DNA of 22,153 nucleotides from an uncultured Lentisphaeria bacterium (GTDB lineage: Bacteria; Verrucomicrobiota; Lentisphaeria; Victivallales; Victivallaceae). Location of the stretch: assembly GCA_937888615.1 (NCBI GenBank), contig CALABZ010000159.1, positions 1 to 22,153 on the forward strand, given 5' to 3'. Under the pieces are notes generated by a model, which searched no databases, was not told where the DNA came from, and was given only the letters and a program-made list of their open reading frames with translations. Below, piece by piece: positions 13,852 to 21,428 of this stretch (the first letter of the stretch is position 1; every line of letters starts with the position of its first letter). A program made the translations under genes and the position numbers.

Positions 13852-15894
13852 TTAGTGACAGCCGCTGCAACTGCCGCAGCTTCCGCCGCAACTGCTGCCC
13901 TGACCGTAGAATTCCTTGATTTTGGCGATGACCGCATCCGCGGTGAAACCGAATTTCTCGGCAAGCACTTTGTACGGAGCGGAAGCGCCGAAGTGGTCGA
14001 TGCCGATCGCCAGCCCGGACGGACCGAGCAACCGGTGCCAGCCGAAGGTGGTGCCGGCTTCCAGCGAAACGCGGAAGTTGCACCAGGACGGCAGGACTTC
14101 TTCCTGGTATTCCGCACTCTGTTTCAGGAAGAGTTCCATCGACGGCATGGAAACCACACGGACCTTGATCCGGTACTGTTCGGTCATGATTTTGGCGGTT
14201 TTCAGCGCCAGGTTGACTTCGGAACCGGTGGCGATCATGATCAGTTCGAATTCAGGATCGTCCAGGAGCACGTAAGCGCCCTTGGTGACGTCGATGTTCT
14301 TGGTGAGTTCGGGATCGATCGGTTCGAGATCCTGACGGGTCAGCAGCAGTGCCACCGGGCCGTCGGCCTTCATCGCGGCCGCCCAGCAGTGCGCCACTTC
14401 GTTGGCTTCGGCGGGACGGAACACGGTCATGCCGGGGATGGTCCGCAGCATGGCGATCTGTTCGATCGGTTCATGTGTCGGGCCGTCTTCGCCCACGTAG
14501 AACGAATCGTGGGTCAGGATATAGATCTGATGCAGGTTCTGGATCGCGGCCAGGCGCATGCCGGGCTTCATGTAATCGGAGAACACGAAGAATGTGGAGG
14601 TATAGGGGATGTTGACCCCGTAAAGCGCCATCCCGTTGCCGATCATGCTCATAGCAAGTTCACGGACGCCGAAATGCAGGTTTTTGGCGGCGCGGTTTTC
14701 GGCGTTGAATCCGGGTTCGTTCTTGATGTTGGACTTGGTGGAGGGGGCCAGGTCGGCGGCGCCGCCGAGCAGCGACGGGACCAGTTCGGAAACTTTTTGC
14801 AGGACTTCGCCGCCGGAAGCACGGGTGGCGACCGGTTTCGAGACCGGGGTGACTTTCAGCAGTTCTTCGAGCAGGTTTTCCGGAACTTCACGGTTCAGCA
14901 TTTTGGAGATCAGCTTGGCCGGTTCGGGATTGGCGCTCAGGTAGGACTGGAATTTGCCGTCCCATTCAGCGGCGGCCTTTTCGAGTTCCTTGAGGCGGGC
15001 GCTGATGAATTCAGTGACTTCGGCGGGCACGTAGAAGGTTTCTTCCGGGAAGCCCAGCGCTTTGTGGGTGGCCATCAATTCTTCTTCGCCCAGCGGTTCG
15101 CCGTGGCTGGAGGATTTGCCTTGTTTGTTCGGTGCGCCGAACCCGATCTGGGTTTTGCCGACGATCAGGGTCGGGCGGCCGTCGGACTTGACGGCTTCGG
15201 CGAGAACTTTGTCGCACTGTTCGATATCGTTGGCGTTGTCGCAGTGGAGGACGCGCCAGTTGTAGGCTTCGAAGCGTTTGCCGACGTCTTCGGAGAAGGC
15301 GAGGTCGGTTTTGCCTTCGATGGTGATGGTGTTGTCGTCGTAGAAGACCACGAGGTTGTCGAGCTTCAGGTGTCCGGCCAGCGAAGCGGCTTCGGAGGTG
15401 ACGCCTTCCATCATGCAGCCGTCGCCGGAGATGACGAACATTTTATTATCGACCAGGCCGGTGGCGTCGAGGCCGGTGCGCGCCGTGAAGTTCTTGTTGG
15501 CGATGGCCATGCCAACGGCGGAAGCGAAGCCGCTGCCGAGCGGGCCGGTGGTGATTTCAACGCCAGCGGTGTGACCGAATTCCGGGTGTCCGGGGGTTTT
15601 GCTTTCCCATTGACGGAACTGCTTGAGTTCATCCATCGGCAGTCCGTATTCGAAGAGGTGGAGCAGGGAGTAGATCAGCATGGAACCGTGTCCGGCGGAG
15701 AGGATAAAACGGTCGCGTCCAAGCCATTGCGGGTTTTTCGGATTGTGGCGCAGGTATTTGTACCACAGCGTAAAGGCGAAGTCGGCGCATCCCATCGGCA
15801 TGCCGGGGTGTCCGGATTTGGCTTTCTGTACCCCGTCGGCGGACAGCAGTCTTACCGTGTTGGCGGACAGTTTATACAGGTCGAATTCGTTCAT
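13852..15894 (-). CDS. tkt: Transketolase with Cys-rich C-terminal tail
   Basis: This 680-residue protein matches full-length bacterial transketolase (about 660-670). It moves two-carbon units between sugar phosphates in the pentose phosphate pathway, using thiamine diphosphate, in the cytoplasm. Visible features are SGHPGMPMGCA (27-37), the SAGHGSMLIY loop (66-75), GHPEFGHTAGVEITTGPLG (102-120), the thiamine motif GDGCMMEG (157-164) ending in DDNTITI, and EDGPTHEPIEQ in the pyrimidine-binding half. After the normal C-terminus (IAKIKEFYG) comes a 17-residue tail, residues 664-680, with C669, C673, C676, C679 and a final H680 spaced by Gly and Ser. That tail is not part of the known fold and looks like a metal-binding or redox site. 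AAGGAG lies 7 bases before ATG 15894. It is monocistronic, with its own promoter and terminator. Confidence 0.95.
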   Translation of the reverse strand: MNEFDLYKLSANTVRLLSADGVQKAKSGHPGMPMGCADFAFTLWYKYLRHNPKNPQWLGRDRFILSAGHGSMLIYSLLHLFEYGLPMDELKQFRQWESKTPGHPEFGHTAGVEITTGPLGSGFASAVGMAIANKNFTARTGLDATGLVDNKMFVISGDGCMMEGVTSEAASLAGHLKLDNLVVFYDDNTITIEGKTDLAFSEDVGKRFEAYNWRVLHCDNANDIEQCDKVLAEAVKSDGRPTLIVGKTQIGFGAPNKQGKSSSHGEPLGEEELMATHKALGFPEETFYVPAEVTEFISARLKELEKAAAEWDGKFQSYLSANPEPAKLISKMLNREVPENLLEELLKVTPVSKPVATRASGGEVLQKVSELVPSLLGGAADLAPSTKSNIKNEPGFNAENRAAKNLHFGVRELAMSMIGNGMALYGVNIPYTSTFFVFSDYMKPGMRLAAIQNLHQIYILTHDSFYVGEDGPTHEPIEQIAMLRTIPGMTVFRPAEANEVAHCWAAAMKADGPVALLLTRQDLEPIDPELTKNIDVTKGAYVLLDDPEFELIMIATGSEVNLALKTAKIMTEQYRIKVRVVSMPSMELFLKQSAEYQEEVLPSWCNFRVSLEAGTTFGWHRLLGPSGLAIGIDHFGASAPYKVLAEKFGFTADAVIAKIKEFYGQGSSCGGSCGSCSGCH

Positions 15895-15933
15895 GGACTG
15901 GCTCCTTTTTTGAGTTTTTCATATGAACTGACA

Positions 15934-15961
15934 TTGCTATTTAATATAATCCATTTATATT
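15934..15961 (+). promoter_or_regulatory. Candidate ruvB promoter
   Basis: TTGCTA (15934-15939) and TATATT (15956-15961) are separated by 16 bases. The -10 is good and the -35 weak. The region is AT-rich, so other choices are possible. Transcription would begin near 15968, about 50 bases before ruvB, and would include the 10-codon leader frame. Confidence 0.35.
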
Positions 15962-15971
15962 TTGATGTAAA
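15943..15971 (-). promoter_or_regulatory. Putative promoter of transketolase
   Basis: On the minus strand TTTACA (15971-15966) and TATATT (15948-15943) are separated by 17 bases. The start of transcription would be near 15936, about 40 bases before the transketolase ATG. It overlaps the candidate ruvB promoter on the other strand, so the two genes may compete for polymerase. Confidence 0.55.
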
Positions 15972-15989
15972 ATGGTAAGATAACAATAA

Positions 15990-16022
15990 ATGATGAAAAA
16001 TTCAAGTGCAGACTTAAGATGA
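15990..16022 (+). other. Possible 10-codon leader ORF overlapping the ruvB start
   Basis: ATG at 15990 opens a frame encoding MMKNSSADLR that ends in TGA at 16020-16022. That TGA overlaps the ruvB ATG as ATGA. ruvB itself has no clear Shine-Dalgarno sequence, so ribosomes finishing the leader could restart on ruvB. The leader has only a weak purine-rich stretch upstream. It may equally be chance in an AT-rich leader. Confidence 0.3.
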
Positions 16023-17065
16023 GTGAAAAATTTATTACTTCTACTCTGAACAAAAAGAATCCGACGCAGGATAATTCACTGCGTCCGATCCGGTTCAGCG
16101 ACTTTCCCGGACAGGATAAGGAGAAGGAAAAGCTTCAGCTCTTCGTGGCGGCGGCCAAGCAGCGCGGCGAGGCGCTCGGACACCTGCTCCTGAGCGGCCC
16201 GCCGGGATTGGGTAAAACCACGCTCGCCTATATCATCGCCAACGAAATGGGCAGTACGGTCAAGTCCTCCAGTGGTCCCGCCATCGAAAAACCGGGCGAC
16301 CTGGCCGGACTCCTGACCTCGCTTCAGGACGGCGATATCTTGTTCATCGACGAAATCCACCGCCTGAACAACACGGTGGAGGAGTACCTTTACAGCGCGA
16401 TGGAGGATTATTTCATCGACATCATGCTCGACCAGGGGCCCGGCGCCCGCTCGGTGCGGCTGAATGTCGCCCACTTCACGCTGATTGGCGCCACCACCCG
16501 GCAGGGGATGCTGACCGCGCCGCTGCGTTCGCGTTTCGGCATGGCTTGTCGACTGGAACTCTACAATCCGGAAGACCTGAAAACCATCATCTGCCGTTCC
16601 GCCGGGCTGTTGGACGTACATATCGAGGATGCCGGGGCCTATGAAATCGCCCGGCGCTGCCGCGGTACCCCGCGTATCGGCAACTCACTGCTGCGCTGGG
16701 CCCGTGACTACGCCCAGATCAAGGGTGTCGGCGACATTACGAAGGATATCGCCAACGCCGCGCTGACGATGTACGATATCGACGAAGACGGGCTTGACAG
16801 TATGGACAACCGACTGCTTCAGGTGATCATCGACTTCTATCATGGTGGCCCGGTCGGGCTGAAAACCCTGTCCGTGGCGGTGGGCGAGGAAGAACGCACC
16901 ATCGAAGACGTGTACGAACCGTTTCTGATTCAGGAAGGCTTCCTGATGCGGACCTCACAGGGGCGCATCGCTACGCCGCGCGCCTGGCAGAAGCTCGGAT
17001 TGAAGCCACCGGTCAATGTGCGGGGCAGGTATTCAGACTCCGACCAGCCGGAGCTCTTTGAGTAG
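16019..17065 (+). CDS. ruvB: Holliday junction branch migration helicase RuvB
   Basis: This 348-residue AAA+ ATPase has the usual RuvB length and domain order. The family N-terminus LRPIRFSDFPGQDKEKEKLQ (21-40) precedes Walker A GPPGLGKT (60-67). Walker B is ILFIDEIHR (D111, E112), sensor 1 is IGATTRQGML (about 157-165), the arginine finger region is PLRSRFG (R170), and the sensor 2 region is GTPRIGNSLLRW. A C-terminal winged helix (EEERTIEDVYEPFLIQEGFLMRTSQGRIATPRAW) binds DNA. RuvB motors, with RuvA, push Holliday junctions during recombination and repair. ruvA and ruvC are not adjacent here. The start is the only reasonable ATG but has no obvious ribosome binding site. It is convergent with the pilin-like genes, with an 11-base gap. 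Confidence 0.96.
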   Translation: MSEKFITSTLNKKNPTQDNSLRPIRFSDFPGQDKEKEKLQLFVAAAKQRGEALGHLLLSGPPGLGKTTLAYIIANEMGSTVKSSSGPAIEKPGDLAGLLTSLQDGDILFIDEIHRLNNTVEEYLYSAMEDYFIDIMLDQGPGARSVRLNVAHFTLIGATTRQGMLTAPLRSRFGMACRLELYNPEDLKTIICRSAGLLDVHIEDAGAYEIARRCRGTPRIGNSLLRWARDYAQIKGVGDITKDIANAALTMYDIDEDGLDSMDNRLLQVIIDFYHGGPVGLKTLSVAVGEEERTIEDVYEPFLIQEGFLMRTSQGRIATPRAWQKLGLKPPVNVRGRYSDSDQPELFE

Positions 17066-17076
17066 GTCGAACGCGG

Positions 17077-17739
17077 TCAGTTGCTCTCTTTATCGCCGGT
17101 GAAAGCGGGGATTGCCTGCGGCGTATAACGTCCGAAATTCGGCATGTAAGCCTGATTGGTGCGCTGAGTGGACAGGTTCAGACGGTCAACATCCACGCCC
17201 AGCCAGGTGGCGATGGCTTTTTCGAGGGCTTCCTGCTCGTTGGAGGACTGGGTGCGGTAACTGTAAAGTTTCGCGTAAGAATCCGGCATCCCGTAGACCA
17301 GGCTGGCCGCCGTCGCGTAATTGTCGAAAAAGCTGGTGAAAAAACTGTTTTCGGGGCTGTGGTCGGAACGCGGTTCGATTTCACTGAGAGGTTTGAACTT
17401 ATAGCCGTTTTCGGCGGAATAGGCGCTGTTGGAAAGATAGTCGTCCACCAATCCGCTCTGGTTGATCGTATTGTACATGGGTTCGTCGTCGGCGGTAAAG
17501 GGAAGTTCGTCGTTTCCATAGGACCAGGAATAGATGTCGCGCCGTTCGATCAGGTAACTGTCGGTGGCGTTCAATACGCCGGTTTCGGCGTTGACCTTGC
17601 TGCTTTTCAAGGTTTTGATGTTGGTGATGCAGAGGCCGGAGACGAAGAGAATGGCGACGAACACCGACAACATGCCGATGAGCCCGGCGCACATTTCCAC
17701 CAGGGCCTGTCCTTTTTCGGTTTTCGGATGATGTTTCAT
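17077..17739 (-). CDS. Tad/Flp pilus-type pseudopilin-like protein (TadE-like)
   Basis: ATG 17739 is chosen because AAGGAG lies 9 bases upstream; the frame is open further upstream, but that part is only the end of the preceding gene in another frame. The 220-residue protein starts with a short basic region, then TEKGQALVEMCAGLIGML, a TadE-type N-terminus with a Glu soon after a Gly, then a membrane helix to about residue 39. The remaining about 180 residues are polar and rich in Ser, Tyr, Asn and Asp, and should lie outside the cytoplasm. TadE-like proteins are minor pilins of the tight-adherence system. It is third in a three-gene minus-strand operon, 14 bases after the large Tad-domain gene. 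The C-terminal part has no recognised domain. Confidence 0.7.
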   Translation of the reverse strand: MKHHPKTEKGQALVEMCAGLIGMLSVFVAILFVSGLCITNIKTLKSSKVNAETGVLNATDSYLIERRDIYSWSYGNDELPFTADDEPMYNTINQSGLVDDYLSNSAYSAENGYKFKPLSEIEPRSDHSPENSFFTSFFDNYATAASLVYGMPDSYAKLYSYRTQSSNEQEALEKAIATWLGVDVDRLNLSTQRTNQAYMPNFGRYTPQAIPAFTGDKESN

Positions 17740-17753
17740 GATCGGCGGCTCCT

Positions 17754-19706
17754 TTACAGACGCGGCGGTCCGACGTTCTGTCCGCGGTAATAGGTTCCGC
17801 CCGAGGTGGTGTACGTATAACGGTAATATTCCTCGTTGGTCACGTATTTGTCCGGGCGGCTCTTGTAAGTCAGCAGATATTTTGACGTTTTCGGTTCGTC
17901 GGGGTCCTGATAATGCCAGTTGTACTGGCTCTCGCGTGACAGTTCGTTGGGCATGGGGCCCACATAGGCCTGCTGGAGCCATCCGGCTCCGGCGTCGAGC
18001 CCGTCGGCGACGCGGTCGGGATCGTATTTGTAGTCGTCCTTGAACGCTTCCTCAAAGGTGACGCTGTAGAGCTCGTAATCGGGGTTCCAGATACTGCGGC
18101 GGAATTTGACGTTCTGCAGGATCAGCAGCGCTTCATAGTAACTCTCGGTGCCCGTTGGGGGACTGGTCGAGACGACGATCATGTTATTGCTGGAGTCGGT
18201 CTGGCGAATGGTGGCGGGGTTGAGGGTGTTGAGCCCGCTCAGCCACATCAGGAAACGCTCGAGATTGGTGTATTCCGAACGGAACATGTTGTAGGAAAAC
18301 ATGGTGCTCGGGATCATTGACACGCCGTGAAAGACCGGCAGGACCAGCCCGCTTTCCTGCGGCGGCGTGTCGCTGCCCAACTGGCCGAGGACTTTAGCGG
18401 CGACGCCGCCGAAACTGTCGAAACGGGGATCGCTTCCCACCCGGAACTTCATCTGCGAGGTCTGGCGGACGATGCCCCCGGACTCGGTCGTTCTTTTCAA
18501 GGCGTTCAGAGCGGCGGCCTCGGTTTGTTTGTAACCGGTCGTAGAGCTGCTGATGTCGGTGCGGTAGCGGCTGACCGTCTGAATCCGCTCATAGGTCTGC
18601 GCGGCAGCGACCGGGCCGTTGTACATGGATGAATTCTTGATTTTGTCGCGGAGGTAGGAGCCGTCGTACCAGCCGGCGTCGCCGGGGTCGGTGTCGTGGG
18701 ACCATTCGCCGCCGTAGGTGCACCAGGTGATCGCGGACAGGAGCTCGGACTTGAGCATGGGCGTTTCATTGCCGGTAAAATAGCTGTAGATGCTCGCCAG
18801 CGTGTCGTAATCATAAGGAGTATAGGAGGAGAAGCTGATATAAAGCGGGTAGATTTCGCTTTGCTGGGGGAATGCATTCAAATTATAGGAAACTTTCCAC
18901 CAGTCGCCTTCCCAGAACGATTCCGGCTGGGTCAGAATACCCCAGTCTTTCAGGATGACTCCGGCGATGTTTTCGACACCGTAGCGGTCCAGTTTCAGGA
19001 TGGTTTCATAGATACTTTCCTCGGCCAGCCACGGGGGCGTGATTGAGGTCATCATGGCGATGCCGGTGCCGCGCATGGCCAGGCCGCGGTCGTAAATATC
19101 GGTCAACATGCTCAGGTAGGGGTAGCGCCAGGCGTAATAATGGCAGTATTCGTAATCGGTGTAGCGGGCGTCTAATTCAAGTTTGCGGCGGTAATCGCGT
19201 ATGTCGTCGTAAATGTATTTCTTGTTGGAATCGAGGTTGCTTTCGTTCTTATAACGAGACTCGCCCTCGTCGAAAACGGAATCCCGGGTGGTCCTGGCGG
19301 TGTCGTAAATGCTCACGCCATTGTATTTCCCGGCTTGCTGGGCCGCGCCGAAAGCGATCAAGGGACCGACAAAAGCGATGCGCGACTGCATTTCGGTGAT
19401 GGCGCGGCAGGAATGGCTCACATATTGGCGGGTCTCCGCTAGAACTTCCGCCTCGGTGCCGGGGGATGGCGTGAAATCTTCGAGCATGGCTTCGCTGGCC
19501 TTGACCAGATTGAGTTCGCCGATCAGGTTCAGTGAATTGCGCTGCCATTCTGCGGCGGTGAGGGCGGCGGCCTGTTCGGCGGTTTCCACCTTCATTTTGG
19601 CGCGGATGGCGAGCTGGAGGTCGAAGATGAAAATAACCATCATCGCCAGGACGATCATGATGACTACGCTCAGGAGCAATACTTGTCCGCGTTCATTTTT
19701 TCTCAT
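17754..19706 (-). CDS. Large Tad-domain (TadG-like) surface protein
   Basis: This 650-residue protein starts MRKNERGQVLLLSVVIMIVL, with one membrane helix at about 9-30, followed by AIRAKMKVETAEQAAALTAAEW, which matches the N-terminal Tad domain found in TadG-like proteins. The rest is a long extracytoplasmic region without a recognised domain. It is rich in Tyr, Ser, Asp and Trp, with a Tyr- and Gly-rich end (YYRYTYTTSGGTYYRG). No von Willebrand A metal site (DxSxS) was seen, although typical TadG proteins often carry one. It is the middle gene of the operon, starting 2 bases after the first gene, with GGGAG 9 bases before ATG 19706. It probably forms part of, or anchors, a Tad-like pilus or adhesin. 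The size is large for this group. Confidence 0.65.
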   Translation of the reverse strand: MRKNERGQVLLLSVVIMIVLAMMVIFIFDLQLAIRAKMKVETAEQAAALTAAEWQRNSLNLIGELNLVKASEAMLEDFTPSPGTEAEVLAETRQYVSHSCRAITEMQSRIAFVGPLIAFGAAQQAGKYNGVSIYDTARTTRDSVFDEGESRYKNESNLDSNKKYIYDDIRDYRRKLELDARYTDYEYCHYYAWRYPYLSMLTDIYDRGLAMRGTGIAMMTSITPPWLAEESIYETILKLDRYGVENIAGVILKDWGILTQPESFWEGDWWKVSYNLNAFPQQSEIYPLYISFSSYTPYDYDTLASIYSYFTGNETPMLKSELLSAITWCTYGGEWSHDTDPGDAGWYDGSYLRDKIKNSSMYNGPVAAAQTYERIQTVSRYRTDISSSTTGYKQTEAAALNALKRTTESGGIVRQTSQMKFRVGSDPRFDSFGGVAAKVLGQLGSDTPPQESGLVLPVFHGVSMIPSTMFSYNMFRSEYTNLERFLMWLSGLNTLNPATIRQTDSSNNMIVVSTSPPTGTESYYEALLILQNVKFRRSIWNPDYELYSVTFEEAFKDDYKYDPDRVADGLDAGAGWLQQAYVGPMPNELSRESQYNWHYQDPDEPKTSKYLLTYKSRPDKYVTNEEYYRYTYTTSGGTYYRGQNVGPPRL

Positions 19707-19708
19707 GG

Positions 19709-20284
19709 CTACAGACTCCCGTTGCCCTGCGCGTCATTGTCGCTGACCAGATAGTTGTCGGAATAATTGATCATCTGGGTGGTGGCGCCGGCGACATTCA
19801 CGGTCGGGGCCTTTTTCCGGGTTTCATAAGGCCAGAGCGGCTTGTTCAGGATTCGGACGACGCCGGTCACTTTGTCGCTGCCGGTTTCGCCGTAGATCGA
19901 CAGGTGCGGCTGATTGGGGCTGACGTCCTGTTCGCCCCAGTATTCGAAATTGACCCCGTATACCCCGGCGCGGTCGAACTGCATATAGTCTTTCGCGCGC
20001 GCGGCGGAATCGCTTTGCATGGAATTCAGGTTGTTCGGCGGGCGGATGACCGACAAATCCCGACCGCTGGCGGGCATGGCCGCCACCCGGGCCGCCCTGC
20101 GGGTGGTCGCGGGACGGTATCCCAGCGCCCACGATTTGGCGGCGTAGAACGAGGAATATTCGCAAATCATGTTGGCCACGGTGAAATCGAAGATCCGGTA
20201 CATGCCGAAAAATATGAACATCAGGACGGCAATAGCCATCATGGTCTCCACAATCGTTGCGCCGCGTTCACCATGCTTTCTCAT
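19709..20284 (-). CDS. TadE-like pseudopilin, first gene of a Tad-type operon
   Basis: ATG 20284 is chosen because GGAG lies 6 bases upstream and because the promoter at 20342-20314 would start transcription near 20307, downstream of earlier ATG codons in the same frame. The 191-residue product starts MRKHGERGATIVETMMAIAV: a basic stretch, then Gly, a Glu at +5, and a membrane helix to about residue 35, as in TadE-like minor pilins. The rest is polar, with YAAKSWALGYRP and an Arg/Ala-rich segment after the helix and a mostly beta-like C-terminus. It leads the operon with the TadG-like and second TadE-like genes. No TadA ATPase, TadZ, TadB/C or RcpA gene lies in this window. Confidence 0.7.
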   Translation of the reverse strand: MRKHGERGATIVETMMAIAVLMFIFFGMYRIFDFTVANMICEYSSFYAAKSWALGYRPATTRRAARVAAMPASGRDLSVIRPPNNLNSMQSDSAARAKDYMQFDRAGVYGVNFEYWGEQDVSPNQPHLSIYGETGSDKVTGVVRILNKPLWPYETRKKAPTVNVAGATTQMINYSDNYLVSDNDAQGNGSL

Positions 20285-20313
20285 AAAATACTCCGCATTT
20301 TGATATTGCATGA

Positions 20314-20342
20314 AATATACAGCGTACTTCATGGTTTGTCAA
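20314..20342 (-). promoter_or_regulatory. Consensus sigma70-type promoter of the Tad-like operon
   Basis: On the minus strand a perfect TTGACA (20342-20337) and TATATT (20319-20314) are separated by the optimal 17 bases. Transcription should begin near 20307. This gives a short leader before the ribosome binding site of the TadE-like gene. Confidence 0.75.
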
Positions 20343-20459
20343 TCAGGGCAAAATTCCGGCCTCTGAAATGAGGTGAACTTCATTATTATTGAATATTTCA
20401 TTGAGCATTGATGCGGGAAGGCTTGCCTGTTGCTCGAAAAACGGAACAGATGGGAAAGG

Positions 20460-21428
20460 TCAGCGGCGTTTGCGGTCGGGGATCAGTACCGGATCGGTCA
20501 GGTCGAGGCGGTCGTCGCCCGCAGGCGCGGCGGAGGTTCTGGTGGTTTTAATAACCGTTTTCGGCGCGGACGGAGTTTTGGTCCGTACCGCCGGAGCCTT
20601 CACCCGTACCGCCGGTGCGGGGGGACTGACTTCGGCGGCGTCGAGCGGCGGGGGCTCGGCTTTGGGCTGATCGTCCTTGCGGAACGTGGTCTGTTTCAGT
20701 TCTTCGGTCCATTCGCCGGGTACCTGGGCGGGATCAACGTCGCGCGGTTCGGGGTCCGACAACAGTTTTTCGCGGGTGTAGACTTTAAGCTTGGTAATGC
20801 CGTCTACCGGCGGTTGCAATACCCACGCGGCCGCGTCGGAAAGATACAGTTCATCCCCGTGTCCCGTGATCCGTACCGCCAGTTTCTTGCTGTTCACTGG
20901 ATTCTCCAGCAGGATTTTCGATCCTGGCGGCAGGTCGGGGTGGGTCGCGGTAAAGGCCGTTTTCGCCCGGAACCAGTCCCATCCGTCGGCTTCGGCACAA
21001 CGGCGGGGCAGGGCGTCATGGTAGGGATGCCATTTCCCCCAGGTGGGCTGGGGGCCCCATTGATAAGCCCACATGCCGCCCGCCACCAACAGCAAAATCA
21101 GGCAGAGCCGCCGCAGTCCGGCGCTTTTGTCCAGCACTTTGGCGCTCCCGCGAAAGAGCGCGACCGGAATATAGAAGACCAGGGTGAAAAATTTACCAAG
21201 GAAGATGAAAAACGAATTGGACGGCTTCCAGAACCATGTCGCGCCGTCGAGTTCGCCGATTGCTTTCCAGATACCCTTGAACATTTCACCGAGGCCGCGC
21301 AGGATCAGCCAGAGCAGCAGGAACGGCAGTTCGATTATTTTCCACAAACCCCATGTGAATCCGTCCAGCAGGACCGCTGGCGGGCTCTTCTTCTTCGGGG
21401 TGGGTGGCATCCCGGCATTTTCGGTCAT
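20460..21428 (-). CDS. Membrane protein with RlpA-like double-psi barrel region
   Basis: This 322-residue protein has three likely membrane or membrane-embedded helices (about 31-46, 73-93 and 106-124). An extracytoplasmic region at about 137-220 resembles the RlpA double-psi beta-barrel: FTATHPDLPPGSKILL aligns with the LTAAHxxLPxGTxV block, and LAVRITGHG followed by LYLSDAAAWVL aligns with the VVVRINDRG and IDLSxAAA blocks. The NDRGP acid motif of RlpA is not conserved (TGHGD), so enzymatic activity is doubtful. Residues about 235-322 are Pro-, Ala- and Lys-rich and probably disordered. RlpA proteins act on or bind peptidoglycan. ATG 21428 directly abuts the methyltransferase TAA, so the two genes are coupled. 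The fold assignment is by eye. Confidence 0.55.
   Translation of the reverse strand: MTENAGMPPTPKKKSPPAVLLDGFTWGLWKIIELPFLLLWLILRGLGEMFKGIWKAIGELDGATWFWKPSNSFFIFLGKFFTLVFYIPVALFRGSAKVLDKSAGLRRLCLILLLVAGGMWAYQWGPQPTWGKWHPYHDALPRRCAEADGWDWFRAKTAFTATHPDLPPGSKILLENPVNSKKLAVRITGHGDELYLSDAAAWVLQPPVDGITKLKVYTREKLLSDPEPRDVDPAQVPGEWTEELKQTTFRKDDQPKAEPPPLDAAEVSPPAPAVRVKAPAVRTKTPSAPKTVIKTTRTSAAPAGDDRLDLTDPVLIPDRKRR

Noticed and set aside
13738..15978. Open frame of 746 codons on the plus strand opposite transketolase.
   Set aside because: It mirrors the codon bias of transketolase; its translation is low-complexity (rich in Phe, Gly, Val and Asp) and has no domain. Transketolase on the minus strand has all its motifs, a ribosome binding site, promoter and terminator.
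17740..17982. Upstream extension of the third Tad-like gene.
   Set aside because: The extra 81 residues overlap the end of the large Tad-domain gene and do not resemble anything; AAGGAG and the TadE-type N-terminus place the start at 17739.
20341..20459. Short CCTC/GAGG hairpin as a terminator for the RlpA-like gene.
   Set aside because: The stem has only four pairs, a six-base loop and no convincing T-run on the minus strand.
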